Below the pieces are notes generated by a model. It had not been told where the DNA came from, searched no databases, and worked only from the letters and a program-made list of their open reading frames with translations. The position numbers and the translations under genes are program-made. Below, one piece after another: positions 1 to 8,465 of a stretch of 45,140 nt of DNA (positions are counted from its first letter, which is position 1; each line of letters opens with the position of its first letter). Source of the DNA: Pelobacter sp. UBA6812 (GTDB lineage: Bacteria; Desulfobacterota; Desulfuromonadia; Desulfuromonadales; Syntrophotaleaceae); contig DKEW01000004.1 in assembly GCA_002452265.1 (NCBI GenBank), forward strand, positions 51,161 through 96,300, given 5' to 3'.

Positions 1-1231
1 CCGCCCCCGCCTCGATGCGACCGGCCAGAGCCTCGGCCCGCGCCGTATCACGATCCCACACCGAGCCCCCCAGGCCATAGGGCGTATCGTTGGCCACTGC
101 GATGGCTTGCTCGATATCGGCCACCCTGATGACCGAGGCAACCGGCCCGAACAGTTCCTCGTGATAGGCAGGCATACCCGGTCTCACTTCCGCCAGAATC
201 GTAGGAGCATAGAAATACCCAGGACAGTCCAGAGACGCGCCACCCAGCACCAGACGGGCCCCAGCGGCCACAGACGCTTGAACCTGTTGGTGCAATTCGT
301 CACGCAGATCACCGCGAGCCTGAGGGCCGACCTGGGTGGCTTCGGCCAGCGGATCACCCACCACCAGCTTTGCCATGGCATCCGAAAACAGGCCCAAAAA
401 CTCCTCATAGACCTCATCAAACACGATAAAACGCTTGGCCGCAATACAACTTTGCCCTGAGTTCAGACAACGGGCCCGGACGCCAACCTGCGCCGCCAGC
501 TCCAGATCCGCGCCGGGAGTAACAATAAACGGATCGCTACCCCCAAGCTCCAGAACCGTTTTTTTAAGCATCTGCCCCGCCTTTGCAGCCACCTTGCGAC
601 CGGCAAAGTCACTGCCGGTCAGGGTCACGGCGCGTACATCAGGGTGCTCGATAACCGCATCAACACCACTGGAACCGATCAGCAAAGTGCGAAATACATC
701 CTGAGGGAAGCCCGCTTCTATGAATAATTCCTCGATGACCAAAGCGCACCGCGGTACATTGGAGGAATGTTTAAGCAATGCCGTATTGCCGGCCATCAAC
801 GCCGGCGCAGCAAATCTGAAGACCTGCCAGAAGGGGAAATTCCAAGGCATCACCGCCAGCACCACGCCTAATGGGCGAAAACTGACGTAGGATCGCGAGG
901 CATCGCTGGCGACCGGTTGATCTGCCAGCATGGCGGGAGCCTGCTGCGCATAGTATTCGCAGACCAGGGCGCATTTTTCGATTTCGGCCCGCCCTTCGGT
1001 AATCGGCTTGCCCATCTCCAGTGCCATCATGCGTGCCAGTTCGTCGGATCGCGCGCGCAATCGTCCGGCCATATTGACAAGCCGTGCGCTGCGTTCCTGC
1101 AATCCCACAAGCCGCCAGCCCTGCCAGGCCCGGTGTACCCTCCGGACAATATCCACAACCTTATCAGGATCGTATGCCTCAAATGTTCCGGTCACTTCGC
1201 CGGAAGCGGGATTCATGGAAATTATGCTCAT
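1..1231 (-). CDS. NAD(P)-dependent aldehyde dehydrogenase, C-terminus cut by window edge
   Basis: Reading the minus strand from the ATG at 1231 gives about 410 residues of an aldehyde dehydrogenase that oxidises an aldehyde to the acid with NAD(P)+. Visible are the cofactor-binding stretch VMPWNFPFWQ, the general-base motif LELGGSDPF, and the nucleophile motif NSGQSCIAAKRF. The nearest family by these features is succinate-semialdehyde dehydrogenase (GabD/Sad type), but the substrate cannot be read from sequence. The family is usually about 455 residues, so roughly 45 C-terminal residues lie beyond position 1. The start is supported by AGGAGA about 8 bases upstream. It is divergent from the rhomboid gene, with 209 bp between them. 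Confidence 0.9.
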   Translation of the reverse strand, partial: MSIISMNPASGEVTGTFEAYDPDKVVDIVRRVHRAWQGWRLVGLQERSARLVNMAGRLRARSDELARMMALEMGKPITEGRAEIEKCALVCEYYAQQAPAMLADQPVASDASRSYVSFRPLGVVLAVMPWNFPFWQVFRFAAPALMAGNTALLKHSSNVPRCALVIEELFIEAGFPQDVFRTLLIGSSGVDAVIEHPDVRAVTLTGSDFAGRKVAAKAGQMLKKTVLELGGSDPFIVTPGADLELAAQVGVRARCLNSGQSCIAAKRFIVFDEVYEEFLGLFSDAMAKLVVGDPLAEATQVGPQARGDLRDELHQQVQASVAAGARLVLGGASLDCPGYFYAPTILAEVRPGMPAYHEELFGPVASVIRVADIEQAIAVANDTPYGLGGSVWDRDTARAEALAGRIEAGA

Positions 1232-1440
1232 CGTGACATCTCCTTTGGCTAAACCACTCATTGCGGCTCTATTGCTAACCCAATCACCACCGGCCCGGAA
1301 AGTCAAGTCAGCGCAACCGGCCTATACCATAGCCGCCACCGTAGAATTTCCATATTTAACGGCAAAAATGCGGCGGTTATTGAACCTCGGATCAATTTCT
1401 GCCATAGTAGCGGCACCTGTATCAGAAAGGAACCCTGCTC

Positions 1441-2238
1441 TTGAATTCTGCCGAAAGTCTCATCCGCCCTTTTGCCCGCCTTCACTGGCATTGGCGTGTC
1501 CAGCGCTGGAAACGAACCCTGTCGCGATATGTCTCCGATCCACGGCTGCCCTACAGTCCGGTATGCGTTTCTCGGGTACTGATCGGCATCAACCTGCTAT
1601 GGTTTGCCTTCATGATCCTGCGCGCGCTGGCCGCAGGACTCGGGCCCGGAGTTGCCCTCAATCCCCCCACTGGCCTGCTCATGTATTTTGGCGCCCAGCG
1701 CTGGTATCCAGAGGTACTCGGTTACCATCAATGGTGGCGCTGCCTGACCTATGCCTACACCCACGGTGGTCTGATTCATTTGGGATTCAACATGGTGGTG
1801 CTTTACCAGGTCGGGCCCATTGTCGAAGACCAGGTCGGATCGGCGCGCTTTTTTACCCTCTATACCTTTACCGCCCTGACCGCCACTCTGCTCGGGTTGC
1901 TGTGGCACCCGATCGTGCCGGTAGTGGGTGCATCCGGCTCCCTGTTCGGTCTCATCGGCTTCGCCGCGGTCTACTTTCACAGGCTGGGTAACCATGCCCA
2001 TACGATACGCAATTTCATGTTGCAATGGGCGGCTATGGCCTTTATTTTCGGCCTGCTTTTGGGGGCGGACAATGCCGGCCACCTCGGCGGAGCGTTGGGT
2101 GGAGCGCTCTTTGGCCTGCTGTTGCCGCTGGGCCGGCGCAAAGCCACGTCCAGCCTGTTCAACAACTTGGCCGGCCTGGCCGGTATCGTTACCGCAGCCT
2201 GCCTGTTGCTGCAACTTATTTTCCCTTTTCCACGTTGA
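1441..2238 (+). CDS. Rhomboid family intramembrane serine protease
   Basis: A 265-residue integral membrane protein with about six hydrophobic segments. The catalytic dyad of rhomboid proteases is visible: Ser165 in GASG (163-166) and His214 in GADNAGHLGG. The oxyanion-side His113 and Asn117 are also present in HLGFN. The protein should cut transmembrane segments of other proteins inside the cytoplasmic membrane; its substrate is unknown. It has a basic N-terminal cytoplasmic extension of about 40 residues before the first segment. The start is TTG, chosen because AAAGGAA lies about 8 bases upstream and no better ATG exists before the first membrane segment. The YbaK-type gene follows after 13 bp, probably in the same transcript. 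Confidence 0.92.
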   Translation: MNSAESLIRPFARLHWHWRVQRWKRTLSRYVSDPRLPYSPVCVSRVLIGINLLWFAFMILRALAAGLGPGVALNPPTGLLMYFGAQRWYPEVLGYHQWWRCLTYAYTHGGLIHLGFNMVVLYQVGPIVEDQVGSARFFTLYTFTALTATLLGLLWHPIVPVVGASGSLFGLIGFAAVYFHRLGNHAHTIRNFMLQWAAMAFIFGLLLGADNAGHLGGALGGALFGLLLPLGRRKATSSLFNNLAGLAGIVTAACLLLQLIFPFPR

Positions 2239-2251
2239 TTCGGACCCCTTC

Positions 2252-2737
2252 ATGGCCAAACAAAAACTTCCGGTCACACCGGCAATACGCGTGCTGCGGC
2301 AACACGACGTCCCTTTTACCGGACACCACTACGCCTACGAAGACCACGGCGGCACTGCCGTCTGCGCCCGGGAGCTGGGGGTGGACGAACATGCCGTAAT
2401 CAAAACCCTGATCCTTGAAACAGACCAAAAGGACCCGCTGATCGTTCTGATGCACGGGGATCGCGAAATCTCCACCAAGGAACTGGCGCGGCTGCTGGGC
2501 ACCAAACAAATCACCCCTTGTTCGCCGCAGACGGCAGACCGACATTCCGGATACCAGGTAGGCGGAACATCCCCCTTTGGCACCCGAAAAACCATGCCGG
2601 TTTATATGGAAGAAACCATCGCCGAGCTGCCGGTCATCTATATCAACGGCGGTAAGCGGGGCTTCCTTGTCGCCATCACACCGCAGGACCTCATCAAGGT
2701 GTTACAGCCAGGCATGGTACGGGTGGCACAACCCTGA
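2252..2737 (+). CDS. ybaK: YbaK/EbsC-type aminoacyl-tRNA deacylase
   Basis: A 161-residue protein of the YbaK/ProX family, whose members hydrolyse mischarged tRNA such as Cys-tRNA(Pro) in the cytoplasm. Family features are VCARELGVDEHAVIKTLI near residues 37-54, the conserved Lys in KTL, and the glycine-rich segment GYQVGGTSPFGTRK in the second half. Length fits the usual 155-165 residues. The start is ATG 13 bp after the rhomboid stop; there is no strong ribosome binding site, which suggests translational coupling. YbaK and EbsC subfamilies are not separable here, so the exact tRNA substrate is inferred. Confidence 0.88.
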   Translation: MAKQKLPVTPAIRVLRQHDVPFTGHHYAYEDHGGTAVCARELGVDEHAVIKTLILETDQKDPLIVLMHGDREISTKELARLLGTKQITPCSPQTADRHSGYQVGGTSPFGTRKTMPVYMEETIAELPVIYINGGKRGFLVAITPQDLIKVLQPGMVRVAQP

Positions 2738-2768
2738 TAGCAGACGCGACGGTGTAGATTATGGCGAA

Positions 2769-2806
2769 AACGAAACTGTTGATATAATGGAAGCAACCGT
2801 TTCGTT
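2769..2806. promoter_or_regulatory. Inverted repeat around a -10 box upstream of pncB
   Basis: A perfect 8-bp inverted repeat, AACGAAAC (2769-2776) and GTTTCGTT (2799-2806), flanks TATAAT at 2783-2788. No good -35 box lies 16-18 bases upstream, as expected for a promoter needing an activator or covered by a repressor. It sits about 50-85 bp ahead of the nicotinate phosphoribosyltransferase start. The operator role is inferred from symmetry and position only. Confidence 0.4.
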
Positions 2807-2854
2807 CATGCGTATCCTGCAAGGGATGCTCAGCTCATCGTCCAAGGGGGTGCC

Positions 2855-4306
2855 ATGTCCACTCACCGCTACTCCGCGCTACTGACCGATCTTTACGAAC
2901 TGACCATGCTTGCCGGTTACTTTGAAAAAGGCATGCACCGGCAAACGGCGGTGTTCGACCTGTTTTTCCGCCATAATCCTTTTACCGGGGGATACGCTAT
3001 ATTCGCGGGTCTGCAACCGGCTCTCGAATACCTTTCGCAACTGCAATTTACCACAACGGATCTGACCTACCTGCAAACACTCGGCATATTCAAGCCGGCG
3101 TTTCTCGACTACCTGAAAGACTTTCGTTTTCGCGGCAAGGTCACCGCCCCCGCCGAAGGGACCGTCGTGTTTGCCAACGAACCGTTGATCACCGTCGAAG
3201 GGGAATTGGCCGAAGCCCAACTGGTCGAAACCGCCCTGCTCAACATCATCAATTTCCAGACGCTGGTCGCCACCAAAGCCGCGCGCATCGTCAGCGTAGC
3301 CAGCCCCGGCGTGGTTGTGGAGTTCGGATTACGCCGCGCCCACGGACCGGACGGCGGTTTGAGCGAAGCCAGGGCCGCCTTTATCGGCGGCGCGCGCAGC
3401 ACCAGCAACACCTGGGCGGGTCAGGTATTCGGCATTCCAACCAAAGGAACCCATGCCCACAGTTGGGTGATGGCGTTCCCCGATGAGCTCAGTTCATTCC
3501 GGGCCTATGCAGACTGTTTTCCCGACCAGTGTATTCTGCTGGTCGACACCTACGACACCCTGGCCAGCGGTGTGCCCAACGCCATCACTGTCGCGCGGGA
3601 ATTGCGCGCCAGGGGCCACGAGGTCAGAGGTATTCGCCTCGATTCGGGAGATATGGCGTACCTGAGCAAAGAAGCACGGCGCATGCTGGATGAGGCAGGG
3701 TTTCCCGACATAAAGATCGTCGCTTCAAGCGATCTGGATGAAACCGTCATCCAATCGATCCGCAACGAGGGCGGGTGTATCGATATTTACGGAGTGGGGA
3801 CGCAGCTGGCCACCTGCGGAGGTGAAGGAGGCGGTGCCCTGGGCGGAGTCTACAAACTGGTTCGTTTCGAAGATCAGCCCAAATTGAAGGTGACCAGCGA
3901 CGTTGCCAAAGCCACCCTGCCCGACCGCAAACGACTCTGGCGCGCGGTACTGCCTGATGGAGAGTACTGCCTGGATGTCATCTGTCTGGAACATGACGAA
4001 CCCCGCCCTAACATGACGGTGTTCGATCCGATCAATCCATCCCGCACTAAAATCATTCCAGCAAAGGTGCGTTTTGAGGAAATACGCCAAGTCGTCATGA
4101 AGGATGGCAAGCCCATCCGGCCCATCGCTTCGTTGGATGCCATGGCAGACCGCTGTGCCGAACAACTGCGCCTGTTACCCAAAGGCACCACCCGCCTGAC
4201 CAACCCGCACATCTACAAGGTCGCCATGAGCGAACAGCTTCACCAGCTACGCAGCGAACTCATGCAGAAGGCGTTGGAAAACCAACCAAGGTTCAAGGAA
4301 GATTAA
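2855..4306 (+). CDS. pncB: Nicotinate phosphoribosyltransferase
   Basis: A 483-residue enzyme that joins nicotinate to PRPP, with ATP, to give nicotinate mononucleotide in the NAD salvage pathway; cytoplasmic. The N-terminus LLTDLYELTMLAGYF is diagnostic of the family. The catalytic core follows: EFGLRRAHGPDGG with the phosphorylated-histidine region, GARSTSNTWAG, GTHAHSWVMAF, RLDSGDMAYLSK, and SSDLDE for PRPP handling. The length matches the long bacterial form. The ATG is preceded by AAGGGGG at a good distance. The 117-bp upstream gap carries an inverted repeat around a -10 box, so the gene may be controlled separately from the rhomboid-ybaK pair. Confidence 0.93.
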   Translation: MSTHRYSALLTDLYELTMLAGYFEKGMHRQTAVFDLFFRHNPFTGGYAIFAGLQPALEYLSQLQFTTTDLTYLQTLGIFKPAFLDYLKDFRFRGKVTAPAEGTVVFANEPLITVEGELAEAQLVETALLNIINFQTLVATKAARIVSVASPGVVVEFGLRRAHGPDGGLSEARAAFIGGARSTSNTWAGQVFGIPTKGTHAHSWVMAFPDELSSFRAYADCFPDQCILLVDTYDTLASGVPNAITVARELRARGHEVRGIRLDSGDMAYLSKEARRMLDEAGFPDIKIVASSDLDETVIQSIRNEGGCIDIYGVGTQLATCGGEGGGALGGVYKLVRFEDQPKLKVTSDVAKATLPDRKRLWRAVLPDGEYCLDVICLEHDEPRPNMTVFDPINPSRTKIIPAKVRFEEIRQVVMKDGKPIRPIASLDAMADRCAEQLRLLPKGTTRLTNPHIYKVAMSEQLHQLRSELMQKALENQPRFKED

Positions 4307-4396
4307 TCGCTACCGATACCTCCGGGAAGCTCTGATATCAAATCCAAACCCAGTTCCAGGGTATCAGCTACTTCATCCAGGCAACTCTATCCTGGC

Positions 4397-5614
4397 TCAC
4401 TTTTTTTGATGCCAGCGCGGCCCGTAGTCGATAGCATCGACCGGACATACGCGCAAACAGCGGGCACAGGAAAAGCACTCCGCTGGCCAGGCTTTGCCTG
4501 CCACTCGGTCATGGGCCGCTTCTACCGGACAAGCACGGTCGCACGCACCGCAACCGGTACAGGTTTTACGATCGATGCGGACGCCGGTGAAGGCGATCTT
4601 TTCCAGAAACCAGGCATACCATCCGAAGGGGCACACCAATTGACAAAAAGGCCGGTAGATGAACACCGACAACAGCAGACATATGCCTACGGAAATACCG
4701 ATGGAAACTTGACTGAACTCGAATCCGAAAAGGTTAAACGGATTGATACTGTGGTACAGAACCCACTTGGAACCGGCAAGTCCGGTGATAAAAAGCAGGA
4801 ACATCGCAAACAGCAACGTGCGCACGCTCATCGTGAAAACGAAGGGTAACCGCAGTTTTTTGACGCGCTGCACCATCGGCAGACCGTAGACAAGTTCCTG
4901 CAGGGCCCCAAAAGGACATCCCCAACCGCACACCAACTTGCTCCCCACCAACGCCAAAACCGTAAAGAACAGCAGAAATCCGAGTTTTATCCAGGGGTCG
5001 TCATAAAACCCCGCAAGGGCCTTGACGAACTTGACCAACCCTTCCATGGGATTGGGTGATTTGCCACTGGCAAATCCGAAAAACAGTACAACCAGGACCT
5101 GGGCAGCGTAAAACCCCACGGGACTGTAACGCTTGTTGACGGGCAGCAGATTCCCCTCCTCCATGCGACCGCCACGCAGCAACCACCATAATGCGCCTGC
5201 CAACAACAGTGGCCACAGTAGATAATTGTACGTATCCGCAACGGCTTCCCGCTCCTGATGCCCGCCACCACCGACGTCGGCATTTCGACCGCGACCATGG
5301 CCGCGCCCCTCACCGCCACCCTTGCCCTGCCTCAATCCACTCTCCGATCCACTGTCAACTGCGCCGGAAGAGGAAAGTACCCTCTGTACATCCTGCGGGC
5401 TCACGCCAAGATCCTGCAAAGTACGTTGTTTGTCAACCTGACGAGCCAACCCTAAGGCCTCGGCAAGATCCCCGCCGCGGATGTTATGCGCATGGGCCAG
5501 TTCCGCCAGAGTCATATCCACTGCGACAGGCACAGGATCGGCATTCCCGGCATAAACCGTGCTATGGCCCGCAAGCAAAAACAACAATAACATCACCATC
5601 AGCATCGACTTCAT
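4397..5614 (-). CDS. NapH-like membrane polyferredoxin with periplasmic N-terminal domain
   Basis: A 405-residue membrane Fe-S protein. A signal peptide (about 1-22) is followed by a short helical domain (about 33-80) and a glycine- and charge-rich linker (about 93-120). About five membrane helices follow. Two Cys motifs at helix ends, CGWGCPFGALQE and CQLVCPFGW, are typical of the NapH/RdxA/CcoG family. Two C-terminal ferredoxin motifs, CTGCGACDRACP and CFSCARCLRVCP, bind [4Fe-4S] clusters. NapH proteins pass electrons from the quinone pool to periplasmic reductases. No reductase gene is adjacent, so the partner is unknown. AAAGGAT precedes the ATG. It is convergent with pncB. Confidence 0.85.
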   Translation of the reverse strand: MKSMLMVMLLLFLLAGHSTVYAGNADPVPVAVDMTLAELAHAHNIRGGDLAEALGLARQVDKQRTLQDLGVSPQDVQRVLSSSGAVDSGSESGLRQGKGGGEGRGHGRGRNADVGGGGHQEREAVADTYNYLLWPLLLAGALWWLLRGGRMEEGNLLPVNKRYSPVGFYAAQVLVVLFFGFASGKSPNPMEGLVKFVKALAGFYDDPWIKLGFLLFFTVLALVGSKLVCGWGCPFGALQELVYGLPMVQRVKKLRLPFVFTMSVRTLLFAMFLLFITGLAGSKWVLYHSINPFNLFGFEFSQVSIGISVGICLLLSVFIYRPFCQLVCPFGWYAWFLEKIAFTGVRIDRKTCTGCGACDRACPVEAAHDRVAGKAWPAECFSCARCLRVCPVDAIDYGPRWHQKK

Positions 5615-5650
5615 TGCATCATCCTTTCAGCAAACGAGTTCCATTAAGAC

Positions 5651-5679
5651 TTGAAAAATAGCCTCTGCCATGCTATACA
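5651..5679 (+). promoter_or_regulatory. Sigma-70-like promoter of ppiB
   Basis: TTGAAA (5651-5656), a 17-base spacer, and TATACA (5674-5679). It ends 60 bases before the ppiB ATG. Both hexamers are near consensus; the assignment is by pattern only. Confidence 0.6.
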
Positions 5680-5739
5680 GCCAGCCTCCCGGCGCACTTT
5701 TTGCCGGACGTGCAAAAAAACAATAGAGGAGCAAACCTT

Positions 5740-6252
5740 ATGAGCCATACCAATCCCGTCGCACGCATCGAAACTTCGATGGGTACCATTACCGTCGAGC
5801 TCGACATCGAAAAAGCCCCCGTTACCGTAGCAAACTTTATCGAGTATGCAAAAAGCGGCTTTTACGAAAACACCATTTTCCACCGCGTTATCCCCGGCTT
5901 CATGGTCCAGGGTGGCGGCATGAACGCCAACATGGAAAGCAAGGCGACCCGGGCCCCCATCAAGAATGAGGCAGGCAACGGGCTGCCCAACAAGCGTGGC
6001 ACCATCGCCATGGCCCGCACCCAGGTCGTGGACAGCGCAACGGCCCAGTTTTTCATCAATACCGTGGACAACGACTTTCTCAATCACCAGTCTCCGACTC
6101 CTGCCGCCTTCGGCTACGCCGTTTTCGGCAAGGTCATCGATGGCATGGAAACGGTCGATGCTATTCAGCAGGTAGCTACCGGCAGCCGTAGCGGCCACCG
6201 TGATGTACCGGTCGAATCGATCCTTATCGAGCGCATCACCATCATCGACTGA
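5740..6252 (+). CDS. ppiB: Peptidyl-prolyl cis-trans isomerase, cyclophilin type
   Basis: A 170-residue single-domain cyclophilin that speeds proline isomerisation during folding. Signature elements are FHRVIPGFMVQGG, with the catalytic Arg of FHR, then TIAMART, and the core AQFFINTVDN. No signal peptide is visible, so it is the cytoplasmic PpiB type. The start at 5740 is chosen over an in-frame TTG at 5701 because AGAGGAG lies just upstream of the ATG and the cyclophilin fold begins with ARIETSMG soon after. It is monocistronic, with its own promoter and a following hairpin. Confidence 0.93.
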   Translation: MSHTNPVARIETSMGTITVELDIEKAPVTVANFIEYAKSGFYENTIFHRVIPGFMVQGGGMNANMESKATRAPIKNEAGNGLPNKRGTIAMARTQVVDSATAQFFINTVDNDFLNHQSPTPAAFGYAVFGKVIDGMETVDAIQQVATGSRSGHRDVPVESILIERITIID

Positions 6253-6293
6253 CCGACAGACGCAACGATAACCATGCAGTAACAGTACACAGC

Positions 6294-6339
6294 CGCAGGT
6301 GGTCTCCCGGCATGCCGTAGAGACCACCTGCGTTCTAAT
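6294..6339. terminator. Bidirectional terminator between ppiB and the RlmI-like gene
   Basis: A perfect 13-bp stem pairs CGCAGGTGGTCTC (6294-6306) with its complement (6320-6332). The loop is 13 bases and can itself pair through CGGCATGCCG. Only a short T-rich tail (TTCTAATT) follows. It lies between two convergent genes. Confidence 0.7.
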
Positions 6340-6355
6340 TAGCGCTGTTACGCCT

Positions 6356-7552
6356 TCAACCTTTGACGCTGATCAGATATTTAAGATAACGCCCTTCCGG
6401 AAAGGTTACCGGATAGGGGAAATCGCCAGCCTGACCCAAATTGGCAATGACCTGCAAGGTCGCACCGGCAGCCAGAGCTCCGCGCCGCAGTTCCTTCAGA
6501 TAATCGGCCAGATCGACCTTCTGGTGGTTGGATGAGGTAATCAGCAGCCCGCCCGACTCCAGCAGCGGTAAGGCATCCGTCACCAGATCAGAGGTACCGC
6601 CACTGGTGGTGAAACGACTCTTGCCGACGGTGGAAAAACTCGGCGGATCCATGATAATGATATCGAAGGTTCGCCCCTGACGCCGCAAATCCTGCAATAC
6701 GTTACGGCAATCTCCAACCAGAAAGTCATGGCGTTTGGGATTGAGGCGATTGGCTGCAAAATTTTCCCGGGCCCAGTCCAGGTACTGTGCCGAGGCGTCG
6801 ACACTGGTAACCCTGGTTGCGCCGGCAACCGCCGCAGCCACCGAAAATGCACCGGTATAAGCAAACAGATTCAGCACTCTGGCACCGGAGGCACGCGCCA
6901 TCAGATCCCGCCGGTTCTCCCGCTGATCCCCGAAGAGACCGGTATTGAGGCCTTCTTCCAGATCGACCAGCAGGGTCAGGCCGTTTTCCAGCACCGACAA
7001 CCGGCCGGCGACGGGTTTCCCCCACAAAAGTTTGCTCAGTTGCTTGGGCTTGTCGGCCAGTTTGCGGGTTTGCTGCGGGCGAAATTTTTCATAGATGCCA
7101 ACCGGCTGCAGGGCCTTTTGCAATGCGGAAACCAGCATCGGCAGATGCGACCGCCAGCTTCGGCTGAAAAGCTGGACCATCAGGTAGTCGCCGTACCTAT
7201 CCACGGTAAGCCCCGGCAAAAAGTCCCCTTCGCCATTGATTAAGCGATAAGCGTTGGTATCGGCAAGGTCAAGATGACGTTGCCGCAGGTCGAGAGCCTG
7301 CTGCACCTTGGCATCCATCCAAGCCTGGTCCAGTTCCATGGGTCCGAATTCCAGTACCCGCGCCACAATCCGGTCGTCGGGGTCATGTAGAGCCATGGCC
7401 AGAGTGCGGCCGCCCTCGTCGGCAAGGCGAACCAGGTCACCGTTACGCCCCTTGGGCCATTGCTTTGTATAGCGGTCGGAGAGAACCCAGGGATGACCAA
7501 GCTGCAGCATTTGCACCGTTTGCGGACCGACGATAAAAGCAGGTTTTTTCAT
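6356..7552 (-). CDS. Class I SAM-dependent rRNA methyltransferase, RlmI-like
   Basis: A 398-residue protein with the layout of the RlmI/YccW group: an N-terminal PUA-like RNA-binding region (about 5-75), a middle linker domain, and a C-terminal Rossmann methyltransferase. Visible are NLFAYTGAFSVAAA for SAM binding, VTSVDAS for the ribose, and MDPPSFS. RlmI makes m5C1962 in 23S rRNA using a Cys nucleophile, but this protein has one Cys only (GDCRNVL), and TSSNHQ (339-344) stands where I would expect the catalytic Cys. The exact product is therefore uncertain. The start at 7552 is preferred over one 14 codons upstream because AAGGATAG precedes it. Confidence 0.82.
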   Translation of the reverse strand: MKKPAFIVGPQTVQMLQLGHPWVLSDRYTKQWPKGRNGDLVRLADEGGRTLAMALHDPDDRIVARVLEFGPMELDQAWMDAKVQQALDLRQRHLDLADTNAYRLINGEGDFLPGLTVDRYGDYLMVQLFSRSWRSHLPMLVSALQKALQPVGIYEKFRPQQTRKLADKPKQLSKLLWGKPVAGRLSVLENGLTLLVDLEEGLNTGLFGDQRENRRDLMARASGARVLNLFAYTGAFSVAAAVAGATRVTSVDASAQYLDWARENFAANRLNPKRHDFLVGDCRNVLQDLRRQGRTFDIIIMDPPSFSTVGKSRFTTSGGTSDLVTDALPLLESGGLLITSSNHQKVDLADYLKELRRGALAAGATLQVIANLGQAGDFPYPVTFPEGRYLKYLISVKG

Positions 7553-7787
7553 ACAGACTCTATCCTTGTGAAATACAGCAGTTTCTTTATCCAAGGTTTT
7601 CCGACAGAAAACCGGATTTTTTACAATGCGGCAAAAAATCAGCCAAACTCATGGCGAAGGGGGCTATTCTAACCGGCAATGTTCGATTCGACAAGCCCGC
7701 TGTTCATCTTATCATTTGCTCCAAAAACCACACGTTTCATGTATAATCCGACCAGGTAAAAAGAATCTCCCGACAAAGGCATAAACA

Positions 7788-8441
7788 ATGAACGATAATC
7801 CCAAGTCCCCCGCAGAAACCCATATCGAAACCATCATGGGGCAACTGGAACCCGGCTCCGACCGCTATCGTGTCCTCGATGTGGCCCGTCGCTTCAAATC
7901 GTCCTGGGTACAACTGGGAGAAGAGCTGTTGCGCGTCAACCAAGGTTCTCTTTATCAGCATTGGGGCTATGCCTCTTTCGAAGAATATTGCCAGAAAGAA
8001 ATCCGCATTCGCAAACCGACCGCACAGAAGCTGACCCAGGCGTACCGTTTTATCAGCCGGGAAGAACCCCAACTGCTGGCGGAACAATCGCCATTGCAAT
8101 CGGTGCCCGACTATCGCAGCATCGATCTGCTGCGTCAGGCAAGGGAGGAACATTCGTTTTCGGACGAAGACTACGCTGCACTGCGTCAAACGGTTATCGA
8201 TCAGGAACGCAGTCACCCCACAGCCGTCAAATGTTTTAAAAGCCTTGCCCCCGAGCCGGCACCCGACGGTAAGGAGCGCCACCGGCTTTGCAAACAGGCA
8301 CTGTCCGCCGCACGCCGCCTGACCGACACCCTGGAGCAATTGGAGGACATTCCACCGGGACACCGGGACGTGCTGATCGACATTGTCGCCTGGCTCGACC
8401 GAGCAACCGCCGAAGCGGAGAAAGCCAACGATAGCGACTAA
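7788..8441 (+). CDS. Conserved hypothetical protein with possible HTH-like N-terminal half
   Basis: A 217-residue soluble, charged protein with no signal peptide and no membrane segment. Residues about 35-88 read as helices in a pattern (LGEELLRV, then HWGYASFEEYCQKEI, then RKPTAQKLTQAYRFI) that recalls the DNA-binding-like segments of DUF3102 and ParB/KorB-type proteins, where a helix-turn-helix follows a GF-FEEYC stretch. This is a resemblance by eye only. The C-terminal half (about 150-210) is predicted helical. TATAAT at 7742-7747 lies 41 bases upstream without a clear -35 box. The gene is alone and convergent with the aldo/keto reductase. Function unknown. Confidence 0.75.
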   Translation: MNDNPKSPAETHIETIMGQLEPGSDRYRVLDVARRFKSSWVQLGEELLRVNQGSLYQHWGYASFEEYCQKEIRIRKPTAQKLTQAYRFISREEPQLLAEQSPLQSVPDYRSIDLLRQAREEHSFSDEDYAALRQTVIDQERSHPTAVKCFKSLAPEPAPDGKERHRLCKQALSAARRLTDTLEQLEDIPPGHRDVLIDIVAWLDRATAEAEKANDSD

Positions 8442-8465
8442 ATACGCTGGTCACCGCCCCATCAT

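Noticed and set aside
1008..1991. 327-residue plus-strand open frame across the ALDH start and rhomboid gene
   Set aside because: It overlaps two well supported genes in other frames and its residues (Arg, Pro, Ser, Ala rich) are those of a shadow frame.
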